Positions 49,862 through 62,153 of a DNA stretch of 64,000 nt are shown piece by piece (the stretch's first letter is position 1; each line of letters begins with the position of its first letter). The notes beneath the pieces are model-generated. The model worked only from the letters and a program-made list of their open reading frames with translations, did no database searches and was not told the DNA's origin. The DNA lies in assembly GCA_914767715.1 (NCBI GenBank), contig OU612074.1:2993501-3057500 (forward strand), written 5' to 3'. This DNA is from Membranipora membranacea (lineage: Eukaryota > Bryozoa > Gymnolaemata > Cheilostomatida > Membraniporidae). A program made the translations under genes and the position numbers.

Positions 49862-50095
49862 AGGTACTTACAGCTGTCATCTTCCAGGTGTTATTGGGTC
49901 TCCCACGTCTGCTTTTCCCTTCAGGTGGCCAACCCAAACTTGTGTGTCAGATTGAACCCTGCCTTCACAGAGTGTGCCCCCAGGTAACGCCATCTTTGTA
50001 TATCAATCATCTGAGACACTGGGTGCTGCCGATTCATTCTGTATACTTCTACATTGGATATCTTTGTCCACCAGTACAGCCTTAAAACACTTAGC
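49862..50095 (-). pseudogene. LINE (RTE-like) ORF2 C-terminal remnant with frameshifts
   Basis: The minus strand reads LYWWTKISNVEVYRMNRQHP, then SQMIDIQRWRYLGA, and in another frame HLKGKSRRGRPNNTWKM. These match, in order, the familiar LINE tail pattern (I-W-I-N-ELW, I--RRWRWLGHV, GKRKRGRP--TW). At least one frameshift separates them. Upstream RT is not seen. Confidence 0.7.
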
Positions 50096-53000
50096 ACTCA
50101 CATTGAATATTGATGAATAATGCCAGCATATTGAGCAGATTTCACCATATCCAGGTAAAGTCATCACAGTCACTAGTGAGTTGGGTCAAGCTAGTTGGTA
50201 CCAAACGATTATGGTCTTCCAAAGACAGGTTAGAAAACGATCATAAGATCTGTGGGAATCAATATTCTATGGCCTATTTTATTCCCAATCTCTAGTTCCT
50301 TTCTCATGTTGTTTTGAATGCTTTTGGGTACTATTCCATTCACTCACACTAAAAATGCTTTATGTACTTGATCATCACAATTCATATCCTTCACAATGAT
50401 AGCTTCCTAGACGCTCCCACAGTGCTTTTCATTGTTGCAGTAGGCGGAATCAAGACACTCATTTATATCTGCAATAACGGAATATCAACAATGCACATGT
50501 TATAATATAAATATATTATGTTCTGTTTTAAGGGCACACTGAGGTACAAATATGATGCGGGCCATAAGCTGAGCAGTCGGCCAGTCTCAGTGCGTTGAAA
50601 GTTGCAGCCCGCTAGATTAAAGATTAGCTGTCAGTATGAGGATCACAAATTTCCTTAATAAAGAAATTGAAAAATCATCTCTTTCTATTCGATTTGCTCA
50701 AGGTGTGAAATATAGCTACATACTCACTCAGTATTTTCCAATTATACTCAAACTACTAATTGATGTACAAAATGCTTTCGGTTGTTCAGAAAATAGCACT
50801 GATTTTACATTTTTGTATGTACATTTTTAAGTCATGCGAGGGTGAAAGAGGATCATTTTCTGTCTCTTGGGATATATAAAAACTTTGTTGCTGAACAAAC
50901 ATGACATCATGAATTGTTTTTTTTTTTTACATACCATAACATAGAAGATGAATCTAGCAAGAATTCATCTAGACATCCACAGACAAATGGACCCTGGCGG
51001 TCATAACAGAGCTGATGACAGGGATTAGAGACATACATTCATCTATATCAGCACATGCTTTAGATCAAAATATAAAGTAGCAGAAACAAAGAAACAATGC
51101 AAATAAGATATTTGTATGTGTACCTATTACAAGTTAAAACTCGCTTGTCATTTACAATTCTCTGTAAACTGCTAGCCAGTACAAGATTCACGATATGGCC
51201 AAAGAATTAATATAAAGAAAGCAGAAGCCTGTCCATCATCCTCCACAACGTTCTGCCATGAAGAAAATGAGATACAATGAGATCTGCCTATGTACTTGCT
51301 TATAATTTATAATTCATAAGTTCAGTCCATCTTTGAGTATTGTTCTCCTCAGCTAATTAAATGCTTCCTATCACAACTTTAACTTATTAGAGCTGAGCCA
51401 AAGCAGAGCCAGAGCCAAATTCATACTTTTCAATCTAAACTGATAGTGAAATACCCCGACTTTCAAATCTGGATGATAGGAGGCTGACAGATTTTGAGAT
51501 AGGCATAAACAGTTCTTCTGTTTGCGTTCAAATTGATAATTCTCGTATAAGACACACAAAGTCATAAGGTAATAAAACCAAAATACAGGATTAACTACGG
51601 TGAATCAAGATTTTCAAATCAGTCATCACCCAGTGATCTAAGATAATTCGTCCATCTTTCGCAGTTTTGTTTATGCAAATATATGTTTGTCGGTTTAAGA
51701 AGTCAAAACTTTTTTTATTTCTTTTGCAGTCTTTAAAACATACCTTTCCCATCGATCCGCTACTGAACAAACTAATACTATACAAACGCGCAATAAACAT
51801 CACATTTGAGATTGATCAGCATTGACTTGATTTATGGTTGTCCAATCTACGAGGGCTATAAACCTTGAAATTCCTGACCATAACTCCAAGTTTGTTAGAT
51901 GCAAAGACATTAAAGGGCAAACAGGCTTTCAAACAAGTTCTCATTGATTGATAGCAGATTGCACCTTATACATAGGTAAGACCAAATCTAATTCTGATAT
52001 TTATTCAGTGAGAAAACATTTCATCCATCAAGTGCTAAAACGCTGCCCAGACTCAACTAAAATGGGACCACACAGAGCAGTTTCCAGTTCCTGTTAAATT
52101 TAGCCTGTGCTCTATCATTGTTACAGCGATGTCTTTGAATGTCCCCTAAACTGAAGTGTTACTGAGCTAAGAGTCAGAAACCACTTTGAGTTTAGCACGG
52201 CGTCATGAACAAAGCTGATGCTGCATAGCACATTCTTTACTACCCATAGTTTTAATGTGACAGTCCCACCAGGTCATGTTTTTGGTATAGTTTTAAAGAT
52301 CTCCAGCTGAAAAGTCATTAGGGCATATGAAATAAAACAGCCTGTGAACCTTATTGCAGTAAAACTGCTGCAAAGTCTGAAAATTGGGATCATAGTGATT
52401 TATTGCCTCCTCCTGACCACTATGATCCACTATGATCCTTGCCGAAATATTAAAAAAAAACTAATTGCTATTTTCCACAATTTTCAATTTTTAATTATTT
52501 TTATTTGCTCTATGAACTCACAATATTCGATTTACTTTTCTAGTTGGACTGACCCTTTAAGTTTGCCAAAGTCATCTAACCAAGATGATGAATATTTTGC
52601 TTATTGGAAGATCTGAAAATAGCCTTGCAAGTCAGAATCAGGATGGGTAAGAAAATTCAAGTAAATCTAAAAATCTGATTTTCTCTCTTGTTCCTGACAC
52701 AGGTCAGTAGATGTATCACCTAAAAGATCCTTCAGGTGGTGGTGGACAGTAAAATCACGCCTTTCCAACAGGAGATGCACTTATACTGCTATCTGCAGCT
52801 CTAACCCTCTGGCCTTCAGGTTCACTTTCCAGCTGATAGCTAGCTCAACCACTAGACTGGCCGACAATTTCTTCAGCCGTATTAAAGTTTGCACCTTTTA
52901 GCATTATTTAGAAACGTTTGTATGTTAGAACATGCATTCTGATCGACTGTTTAGCTCAGTTCATTACTCCAAGTATTGTAACTGCTCATTAATACTGCAA

Positions 53001-53928
53001 GGACCTCTCTTCACTTTACCCGTGTGTCCAGATAACCTTTTATGTCCCCATGTTATCCTTGTCGATGTAACAAATTGAAAAGCATCCCTGCTTATTTGTT
53101 CCTTCACATGCAGAAATTCACCTTGTCTGAAAACTGTGGTTGATTGCCTAAAAATTAATCCCAATTTTTTGCTTCTTATGGCTAACTTGAGGTTAAAACT
53201 GCCATTATGACTTACCATCCTGCTGGGTTAGTGTAAAAAAATCTGCTATGGCATTGCTGTCATAAGACAAATACCCAGTGATAAATGCTACAAATGTGAT
53301 AATATTTTTGCTCATAAAAGATTTGGTAATGCAAAATTGTTTTTCTTTGTTTATGAAATATTTAGTGTAGTCAAGCTTACGCAACCACCACACATGATAT
53401 CCAGAAACCAAAGCATTAAAAGTCAGACAGTGATTAATGCTGTACTTAGTCAAACCTTAGTTCAAAAGCTCCCTCCAGAAAAAATATTGATACTATTAGA
53501 TTAGTTCAAAAGCTCCCTCCAAGAAAAATATTGATACTATTAGAATAGCCACTCTTGCTCAGGTTTGATGAACATGGGTGGTATGGAGTGGCTGTACTGT
53601 ATAAGTTCGATAAACTGCAGCTTCTATATGGTTTAAATTTGCTGCAAAAACTGAATTCATCGAAAAATGGATTGATGTTAGTAATCCAGTAAGTAAGTAA
53701 ACGGAAGTTAGTAAGCTTCTTACTGACTTTACGAACAGTAGCAAACGGAAGTTAGAACTTTTGTGCCACAGAAGTTCTAAGAAATTTTCATTACCAAATA
53801 GTGTGTAGTATAACTTGTGTAAGTCTATGACATAATAACATATAACATTCAGTATCATTTCTGTCCAAATTACACTACAACATATGAAGTTAAAATCTCA
53901 AGTTTACAAAAACTAATGGTAAAAGTTG
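50096..53928. other. gene-poor stretch
   Basis: No gene recognised. A degenerate tRNA-like segment may lie on the minus strand near 52795-52870 (ggccagtctagtggttgagc), weak. A 44-bp tandem duplication is at 53457-53544. Confidence 0.4.
53457..53544. repeat. 44-bp direct tandem duplication
   Basis: ttagttcaaaagctccctcc starts at 53457 and 53501; both units continue through aatattgatactattaga with one shifted base, so the duplication looks recent. Confidence 0.9.
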
Positions 53929-56900
53929 TTAAGATGTGTCATCAAAATTTGAAAAATCCACATCATTGTTGTCAGCGTAAACGTGATAAGCATCGGTCAC
54001 ATAAACTCCTGACTCTCCATCATCTATATCACACGTTGGTCTATCCACATATATTATTGTAGGTGATTCTGGCTCTAGGGTGATCTCGGCAGGAACTTCC
54101 ACCGAATCATTAGGGTATTTGGGTTGTCTGTACTCCTGTTCTGGGTTCTCAATCGATAAAGCTTCGGATTCGACTATTGCGATTATTTGTTTTGAGTCAT
54201 CCTTCTCATGGGTGTCATTTTCTAACTGCTGTTTAACCATTGAAGTTTCTATGGCTAAGTTGATGTATCTCTGTGTGTCTCCAAGTTCATAATAGTCATC
54301 CTTTATAGCTGAATCTGTTACCTCTTCATAATCTTCTTCATGTTCATCTACAAGGTGATGTCAATCCATAGAATAACTCAAAAGCAAATTTTGCAGCGGC
54401 TTTTTGTATCCCTATATATTAGATAATGAACTCAGGAGGGTATGATTTGCAAGTGAATTACACTACTTTTAACCTTCTTCCAATGGACAGTCATTTCACT
54501 ATCAACAGAATATAAATAATGTGCTGAGCTGAGAACAGTCATAAAATATGGTCTAAAATAGGCATTTTCGAGCAGATGTGAGAGGATGTGTGATAGCTGC
54601 CCTCCTTTCGAGCAATTCAAGGATGTGCTATTGTCAACAAGCAATCTGGTTGGAAAATAATCTTCATGCTTCCTTGGATCAGCTATGTAGGCTAAGTACA
54701 TGTGTTATGGCCTGTGATATATATTATGATATCAGGCTACTGCACATTGCAGAACCTACTCTCCATTTAACATAACAAAAAGTATAGCTTTGCAATTCTG
54801 ACATTTTGCAAATTAATTAGGATGCCAGTACCTTACTTCTGATGCCTTATAAGCTCTGTTGCCAACCAATTAGGCGTCAGGGGAGGGAAAATAATATGAT
54901 TAGGCATACACTTTAGAAAGTTACCTTCTACTATAAAAACAAACCTAGACAAGACAACGTATACAGCACCTAATTGTGGGTGCTGTTATGACATTGGATT
55001 GGGTAGTAACAATGATACTACAACTGCATGATTTGCAGTCCAGGATGTTAGTTGGTAGCTTGCTCAATATCAGTTCTTTGGTTTGAAAATTATTGCTTTA
55101 CACTCAGCAGCAGCTTTTTATCAGTATGAGGTTGTCTTTTTCTTAAACAGGATTCTAAGGTTAATTTTAATCAAAGCTCTCAATAGTGTCCTGTCCAGGT
55201 TTATTATCAAGTCTATGTGCCACTCACATTAGTTTGACTGCCTCTCTTCTTAGAGATAGTAGTATGGCAAGTAGCAAGGGGCGCATAACAATAAAATCAT
55301 AAAAATTGATCTCAGTCTTATTATTGAGTGTTTATTTTTTCCCTATTACTGCCGATGCTCGATGAGTTATAAGTTTTATACCAGCCTGTCAAAAAGTTCA
55401 AATAGTCACGAGTTTGCCGCAACAGTCATTTTACCTTTATACAGTAGTTTTGGGAGTTTTCTGTGTTGCAGCCTCTCCTTTCTTCTAATTCTAAAATAGG
55501 TCTATGTTGTTAATGTGTCATTTGGGAGAATTACAATACATGTATGTTGTTGTGTGTCAGATTTCAAAGGTATACAAAGGCATAGCCAATTTGTTGGCTC
55601 TTATTGGTTGGGTTGAGTGAAAGGGCCAATCGCAGGTCATATGATACTTTCCTGAAAGACCATTTTCTGCTGGCATCAATCAATCAATCAATCAATTGCT
55701 CTCTCCCCAATCTGATCAATCACAGCCAACAACACATTGGCTAAAAAATGAGGCTGATTTAAATGACAAATGGCTTGTTGTACAAGTTCAATGAATGAGG
55801 GATTTCTCACAAGCTTAATACTTTCTATATAGAGCTCACCGCACCCAAGAAACAGACATGAGGAACTCTGAGAAAAGAAAATTTTATTACAAAATTTCGC
55901 TTAGAAACTTTAAAAAAAATTGCTGTTGACTTATGTCAAACTGAAAACCATTGAATCAAATGATGGTGAATAAAGTAAATCTGATACCATAAACAAAATT
56001 CTACCTGGTCTTATGAGCTGTAATGGTAAAGGCAGCACATGTAAACATTCCAGCAGCGGCTAATAGCCCTAGTATGACTGTCAAGACTAGTTTTGGGTTA
56101 TTGTTCAGAGCTTCCTTAGCAACTGTTTGATTCTTTTGACTCAATTGATCCAAATTTGCTCCATGAGTCCTCGTCTTCTGATCTCTTATCTGCAAAATAT
56201 TCAGATGGTCTGGAATTGAGCTATTTAACTTGGATCGCGGTGTCTTGTCTGTGCAAAACACAATACTATTGAACATGTTCATTGCTTAATCTTTTGTGTA
56301 TAGAAAAATATTCAACCCTCGATTCGAATGCGCAAAGTTAATAGCAAATATTGAATGTCTCAGTTCCCAGGTGCATGGTTGTTCCTATCTTGCTAAAATC
56401 ACAATCTTATGTGTGACATAGTTGCACTTTCAGGGATAATGGTGCAACTATAACTTTTCAGCTAAAATGCTTCCCAGTGGTAAGCCCGAGGAAAACTTAA
56501 ATGGTCATAGACAGGATTAGCTGGAAGCCTTATGGTTGGCTGATTAGTCAACTCAAGACCTGCGCAAAGCATGAAAATAAGTTTTGGATATTGGGCTGGT
56601 AAATAGAAATCTGGGTTAGAAAAGATCTTGTGTTTAAATCCAACTTTGAGAAATCCGAAGAGATCTCTCCTCTTCTTCTCCAGCCCAAAAACCCACCACC
56701 ACCAGTCAAGGGCCTACTAGTAATGTGTAGTACCATCGGTGTTGCACCTGAAGATGATTCTATTTTGATTTGTTGGCATGCACTCAGTGGGTGTTCACTC
56801 ACTTGTATATTCCTAAACTCTGGATTTTTCCCAAACCTCATATCCTTGCAGCCCCCAAAAAGATTGAGTTATAAATTCAACTCCAGACACTTTGAGATAA

Positions 56901-58691
56901 GCCTTGGGTTAGGGGGTACTCCCTTTGCCTCTGATAGGCAGCAAACCAGATGGTGTAAAAACAAAAGTTTACCGGATTTCCCCCAAGTTATGTCATCGGT
57001 TATGGAATTCCCTTTAAATCACGTGACAGGTTACGTTGAAATCACAATGGGGCTAAAATAAGGATGTGGGAGTGTCTTTGATTGTTTGGAGTTATGACCA
57101 CCTTACTCAAATTATACTTTACACCCATGTCATATGGTTGATCTTTTTATTAAATCATTATAGATGTGAAGCAAACTGAGTAGGTACTGATTTGAGAATA
57201 CTCACTTGCCCATTTAAGTTTACTAATATGGCCATTGCCACCAATGTATACATAATCTTGGATGACTGTCACAACACTTGGACTATTGATTGAAGAAGTA
57301 TCTAGAGATCCATTATTAAGCTCAGAAACTCCACTGCATAATGATCTCAGTGATGATCTTCAATTGATGTGTTGAGTTTTTAGCAGCTTGATGCGGGAGG
57401 TCGATTAACAATAAATTGTGTCTTCGATAATTTGCCAGCAGAATAGTTGAAGGGTTAACAAATACGAAGAGTTGTGGAGACGGCAGTAAAAAGCTAGGCA
57501 TCCTGATAGTTATGGGAAATGTTTGAAGAATACAGCGACTAGTCAAGCTCTCTGGAGTTTTCAGAATGATCTTGAAAAGAATAGAATCGCTTTTATATGT
57601 TTGATCCAAGGTATTAAGGAGAATATAGATATGAGTGTTTTGTTGAGACATACCATACGGATATGTGTATCTAGGTAATCTGCAAATTGAATGAAACCCC
57701 TCATTAAATTCGTTGAGTTTCATGACCCATAAGGTACAATTTTGTATTTCGTACACTTGATTTTTGTCCTGGGTGTCTAGTATAAACTGCAAGCTTGGAC
57801 GATCGTAAACCCTATGATGTTTTCGATGTTCCTCACATTCTCCGAGTCTGATAGTTAGATGTGTGACTTTGTTATGATATAACAAGCAGTCTTCTACTGT
57901 TTCTCTTTTGTCTGGATCGACCTGAGAGTCTGTTATTTTTTGTTCCATATGCAGTATGATCGATGTAGCTGATAATTGGCGAAATCCGTACAAATAGGCA
58001 AAACTGTAGAAATATGATTGATGGTTCTTATTTATGATTATTGTAGAGTCTGAGATTGGCGGTGACAAGGTAAAGGGTGAAACATCTTCGTTGATGGTGA
58101 AATTTATAGTAACAATGCTATCTTCTTCCATACTGTTGCAACTGGTTGTTTTTAGGTGTTCTCCACGCATATTCCTCCTTGTACTAAATATAATATTACC
58201 AGGTTTTGATAAATCAGACTCCATACATGTGACCATCTCCTCCATTGCTGTGCGGCTGAACTTGTGACACAAAAATATGCTTCCAGACGCTGATCTACAA
58301 TAGGAAGTAGGTTTAATTTGGTTCAGGCTCAGACATTTTTCATTGTTTTCCAAAGCAAGTAATTTCAAACTGTTTCAAACACTGACAATGTAGGACTTTG
58401 CTCTTTAGGCATGAGAATAATGTTGTTTGAAGGATTGCCAGTCTAACATCATCTGCAATAATAATATAAAGAAACGGCACTGAATGTTAGGTGCTGTTAG
58501 GTGCAAATTTAAAAAACTCTTATAATTGTAATATCCCACTTTGCTTCTGTCCTATACCAATCCAGCGCTATGCCAGTTACAGAACTGTATAAAACACAGC
58601 TTAAAGGTTTGAAGTGAACTTACTCAATATCGATGTTAGCAGAGGCAGACACAGCCAGCACAAGCAGACAGAAAAGAGACATCACGTCCAT
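53929..58691 (-). CDS. single-pass type I receptor-like protein with tyrosine-rich, ITAM-like tail; novel family
   Basis: Exons on the minus strand: 58691-58624 (signal peptide MDVMSLFCLLVLAVSASA), 58369-57410, 57333-57206, 56248-56005, 55865-55840, 54347-53929. Phases join exactly, 614 aa. The ectodomain (about 19-438) has several N-glycosylation sequons (NFT, NCT, NGS, NSS, NQT) and Cys; stretches such as VVTVIQDYVYIGGNGHISKL suggest a beta-propeller fold. TM about 439-462 (LVLTVILGLLAAAGMFTCAA). A 26-nt exon adds juxtamembrane cysteines. The tail is acidic with many tyrosines: DYEEV, YYEL (494-497), YINL (503-506, also a Grb2-type YxN), IIYV, VYVTDAYHVYAD. YxxL-x5-YxxL resembles an ITAM with a short spacer. 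The 76-bp intron (donor gttaat), exon 2 acceptor and 26-nt exon are the least certain parts. No named family recognised. Confidence 0.7.
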
Positions 58692-58699
58692 CACTCAGG

Positions 58700-59304
58700 T
58701 ATTCCACTCAGAAAAATCTCGTTCAAGCTTCTTGTTATTGAAGAGGCCAAAAATTGCAACCAGTGAAGAATGCCGATGATAACACAAATGGTGCATGTTT
58801 GAGTCATCAAAGAGCTGCTGCTGCTGACTTAGGTAGAGAGAGATTGTCCTAATTGTGTGGTTTTATAACAGTATGCAATATTCAAATTCACCTACGTGAT
58901 CATGTAAAAAACGACAATTGTGTTGATATTTATAGCACCCTGCTTGGTTTGTGCAAAAAAATGTTCTATTGATTTCACTAATCAATTAACCATTAATTAC
59001 CCGCTAACTGCCTAAATTACATCGTTCCTGAACATAGCAACACTAGACATTCGAAGGGTCACTGCCATCAACGCATCACCAAGTGCCGAACTAAACTAAG
59101 GGAGCGAACACTCTTTTTACTTGTATGTCAACAATGAATGTGTGAAATATGTTTCTATGTTATTTATTTCCTTTTTAAATCAGAGATGCCAACAAAATGC
59201 AAGTTTTATGCATTTCATTATTTTTGTTGTACCATAACCTGTAATGGTGGCCACTTTTTTTATTAAGGTAGCATACCAATGGTTAGAAATAAAGATTATA
59301 TTAT
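58700..59304. other. upstream flank of receptor gene
   Basis: No gene recognised. AT-rich; would contain the receptor gene's promoter, but I see no clear core element. Confidence 0.35.
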
Positions 59305-59610
59305 TACTGTTCTTTGTTGCCAGCGAGTTGATGGGAGACAATTTACACATTGCGTATCTCATCCCAAATCTGGGAATGAAAATTGTAGATAACCTCATTC
59401 AGTTTGTGTTCGTCAGTCTTATGTAAGTGGTGTGTTAAAGCTTTTAATTATGCTTTGTGATTTGGACAGCAATGTATTTCAATGCCGTAAGAACTGACTC
59501 CCTTGATCACTGGACAATTCCTACTCCTCCATGATGATTTTCTTTGGTAATTCATGAAGCAAGAAACACAGATGAATCATGGGATGCCAAGCAGCAACTA
59601 ATTCTTGTAA
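59305..59610 (+). pseudogene. SLC36-like transporter fragment (one exon plus intron), inverted relative to copies A/B
   Basis: The plus strand reads ELMGDNLHIAYLIPNLGMKI and on to the donor AT|gtaagt at 59423, aligning with exon 5049-4874 of copy B (EIMGDSLHNAYLVSKLGV, same donor position). Similarity continues into the intron: caatgtatttcaatgccgtaag and aagaaacacagatgaatcatgggatgcc-like blocks match the complement of 4710-4830. No other transporter exon is seen nearby, so it is a genomic, not retroposed, fragment. Confidence 0.85.
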
Positions 59611-60270
59611 TTCAAGTTGTCCTCTACCGGAACAAGAGAAGATAATCTGTTAAGCTATTTTGCCATGTTCAGCTAATGTTTTGTTGTATTCCGTGGTAAT
59701 CTAACTTGTTCATGACTTTCACCCACTGATATATATGTTAGACAAATGAGAGGAACCTATCTGAACCTGAACAAGCGTATAGCTATTTATCTATGATCGC
59801 TGGACTGCATATCTCATCTTTGATTTGTCCACAATTCCAGAATTCTAAATGGCTGACCCTTGTAAACTTTTGTCAAGCAATTTGCCTGAGTTTTTGAAGG
59901 TTTTCAGTGGGACCTCAATTAATGCATAATGTGAAAGCTGCCAGATTTGAAGCTTTATTCAGATCCTGACACAAATTTGTACACAGATTGCATATCTCCA
60001 TAAATAGCCATGCTATGTATTATTTTACCACTGATCCGTAAATTCATATCAATGCCTTCATCCAAATATCAAAACCTGCTTAGCTGCTCTTCCCATCATA
60101 TATGACAGAGAAAAATAAAGTTTTTGGTACAAAAGAGATTTTTTTCTGCCCTGATAACACCTCCCTTGTCTTGGCAATCAGTCCCAAGACAAGACAAATA
60201 ATCCTAGGTCAACTGAATAAAAAGTTGCCCTCCCTCAACCAACTAAGGACAACTTATTGGTAAGGAAAAC
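59611..60270. other. intergenic, no gene recognised
   Basis: AT-rich single-copy-looking DNA between the transporter fragment and the Ngaro-like 5' region. A short inverted pair ccttgtcttgg/cccaagacaag is at about 60171-60197. Confidence 0.35.
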
Positions 60271-60409
60271 TTAGAACTACTGTTCTCAGCCAATGAGAGG
60301 CTTTCTTAGAACTACTGTTCTCAGCCAATGATAGGCTTCTTAGAACTACTGTTCTCAGCCAATGATAGGCTTTCTTAGAACTGCTGTTCACAGCTACTCA
60401 CATATTCTT
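60271..60409 (+). promoter_or_regulatory. 35-bp tandem repeat array with CCAAT boxes, putative promoter of the retroelement
   Basis: Four units start at 60271, 60306, 60340 and 60375 (ttagaactactgttctcagc...). CCAAT occurs at 60290-60294, 60325-60329 and 60359-60363; the fourth unit has lost it. An inverted ATTGG is at 60255-60259. It lies 90-230 bp upstream of the leader ATG. A promoter role is inferred from position and motifs. Confidence 0.55.
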
Positions 60410-60499
60410 TCTTTCAATCTACATCCGGTCACCACGCCGGTCTTGAAGAAAACAACTCTGTAAATTTATTTAATCTAGAGTCAACTCTGTCAACTCACC

Positions 60500-60541
60500 A
60501 TGCCAGCTACACACTCAAAACTAGCCGCAGCTACTAACCAG
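60500..60541 (+). CDS. putative leader exon of the Ngaro-like element
   Basis: ATG then 14 codons (MPATHSKLAAATNQ) ending at a donor gtattt, phase 0. A 15-nt mini-exon at 61101-61115 (LKKKL, acceptor actattacag, donor gtaagt) also keeps phase 0. Both following ORFs at 62154 and 62734 start in phase 0 directly after acceptor sites, so this exon could provide their start codon. Inference from sequence alone. Confidence 0.5.
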
Positions 60542-61100
60542 GTATTTAATGCATATTGAGAACATATACTGGGAAGAAAGTATTCTCATTGATTTGATAG
60601 TGAAGACTGGCTAGAAAAACTTTCAAATTCAACTCAGATTGAATCTATTAATCATTATGATAATGATGTAGGCAGTGAACTAGCTCATTGATGATCACTC
60701 AACCAAGAGTGATTCAACCAAGGAGTACCCTGTTACTCCTTGATGCAACACCATTATATCCAAGGGATTCCATTATAAGATTTTTGGTCCTGAGATGACT
60801 TGACTGGTCAGAGTTATGTTACCAATAGAGTGGAGTCACCTCCCAGGTAACGTAGTTACTACAGATTGGTGGTTATTCCCCTTGTAGTCAAATTCATATT
60901 GAATTCACACGAAAAGTCCACACTTACGCCTGTCTCTAAAAATGTTACTAATGTATTTCTAAGACACCTTTTTAAAAAAAAAAAAAAAAAAAAAATTTTT
61001 TAAATAAATTCAAAAAAATGGAGAATAGAAAAATGACTTAAATAAGATAAATAAAAGACTCCTTGCACAACATACGCTGGGAGCAGCCAAACTATTACAG

Positions 61101-61115
61101 TTAAAGAAAAAATTG
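61101..61115 (+). CDS. 15-nt mini-exon of the Ngaro-like element
   Basis: ttaaagaaaaaattg between actattacag and gtaagttc, coding LKKKL in phase 0. It links the leader exon to the ORFs downstream. Its small size makes it tentative. Confidence 0.4.
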
Positions 61116-62153
61116 GTAAGTTCTACCAGGGAGTAATGCTGGCTTGCTGTTGCTGGCTTGCTGTTGCTGGCTTGCTGTTGTTTGCTTGCTGGGGCTCGCT
61201 ATTGCTTGCTATTACTGTTTTCCTTGTTCCCATTATACTTTCATACTAACAAATTGGGCTCCGCTTGGTACATAGTACAAGTGAATACATGCCTCCAGAT
61301 TATGTAGACAAAGTAGTCAACAATCTGTCCTATTGCAAGTGAGTCTACCATCAAGAGATGGTAGTATGGTGAGACACCTTGTCAACTAGTAAGTTGATCG
61401 TACTGCCTTGCCGTTTGTCATGCGACAATTGATTGTTATGCGACTATAATATCGGTGGCTAGTATATATTACCTGTCATGGGTATGTGTTACAACTATCC
61501 TGCGCTGTTGTAACTGACCTGGCGTCTTTTAACAACTGTCTTATTCAGCAGATAAGTGAACCTATCATGAAATTAAAATTGATCATAATTATCATGCATT
61601 ATCATTTGATACCCGAATCGACCGATATATAAGAACCTAGTGCTACCTGCTGTCGTTTGTGCGTTTTGACGCTGGTTGGAACTTGTTCGGGAGAGTCAGT
61701 GCCAGGCTGACCATGGTGATGCCACTGGCCCCATTGGTGGGTGTGTGCACGTTGGTCTCAAGAGAGTACCTTTTGCCAAATGGTCCTACCAGGCGTGAAT
61801 TATTGGAACAGACGGAAATTTATGTATTCACCATTAGTTGGTAGAAGATCGGCTCAAAATTCTCACTTGCAGTTCTATTAACCTCAATTAACCCCCCCCT
61901 ACCACCTGTTCAGGGGCCTTCACCGAGGCTCCTTCCAGCTAGTGCAAGTTGGTGCATGGTCACCGTCGACTCTGGACTAAGAAAGCACATAAAAATTCTT
62001 TTTTAAAACTGATAGGAAGCACGTATCTGCTGAAAAAGGGTACTTGCCATCTCCTACCTGTATGATCCCACTAATCAACTTAATTACTAGAACATAGGGC
62101 TATCATTAGAAGGATTACATATCCGTATGTCATAGGTAACATTTCTATTGTAG
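61116..62153. other. intron or 5' region of the Ngaro-like element
   Basis: No recognised ORF; the 62-codon plus ORF at 61659-61844 lacks family features. Contains ttgctggcttgctg repeats (61142-61186). Confidence 0.4.

Noticed and set aside
56630-57061. Plus ORF of 143 codons and minus ORF 56841-56548
   Set aside because: Both lie in an intron of the receptor gene, lack splice context in phase, and show no recognisable motif. Not supported as genes.
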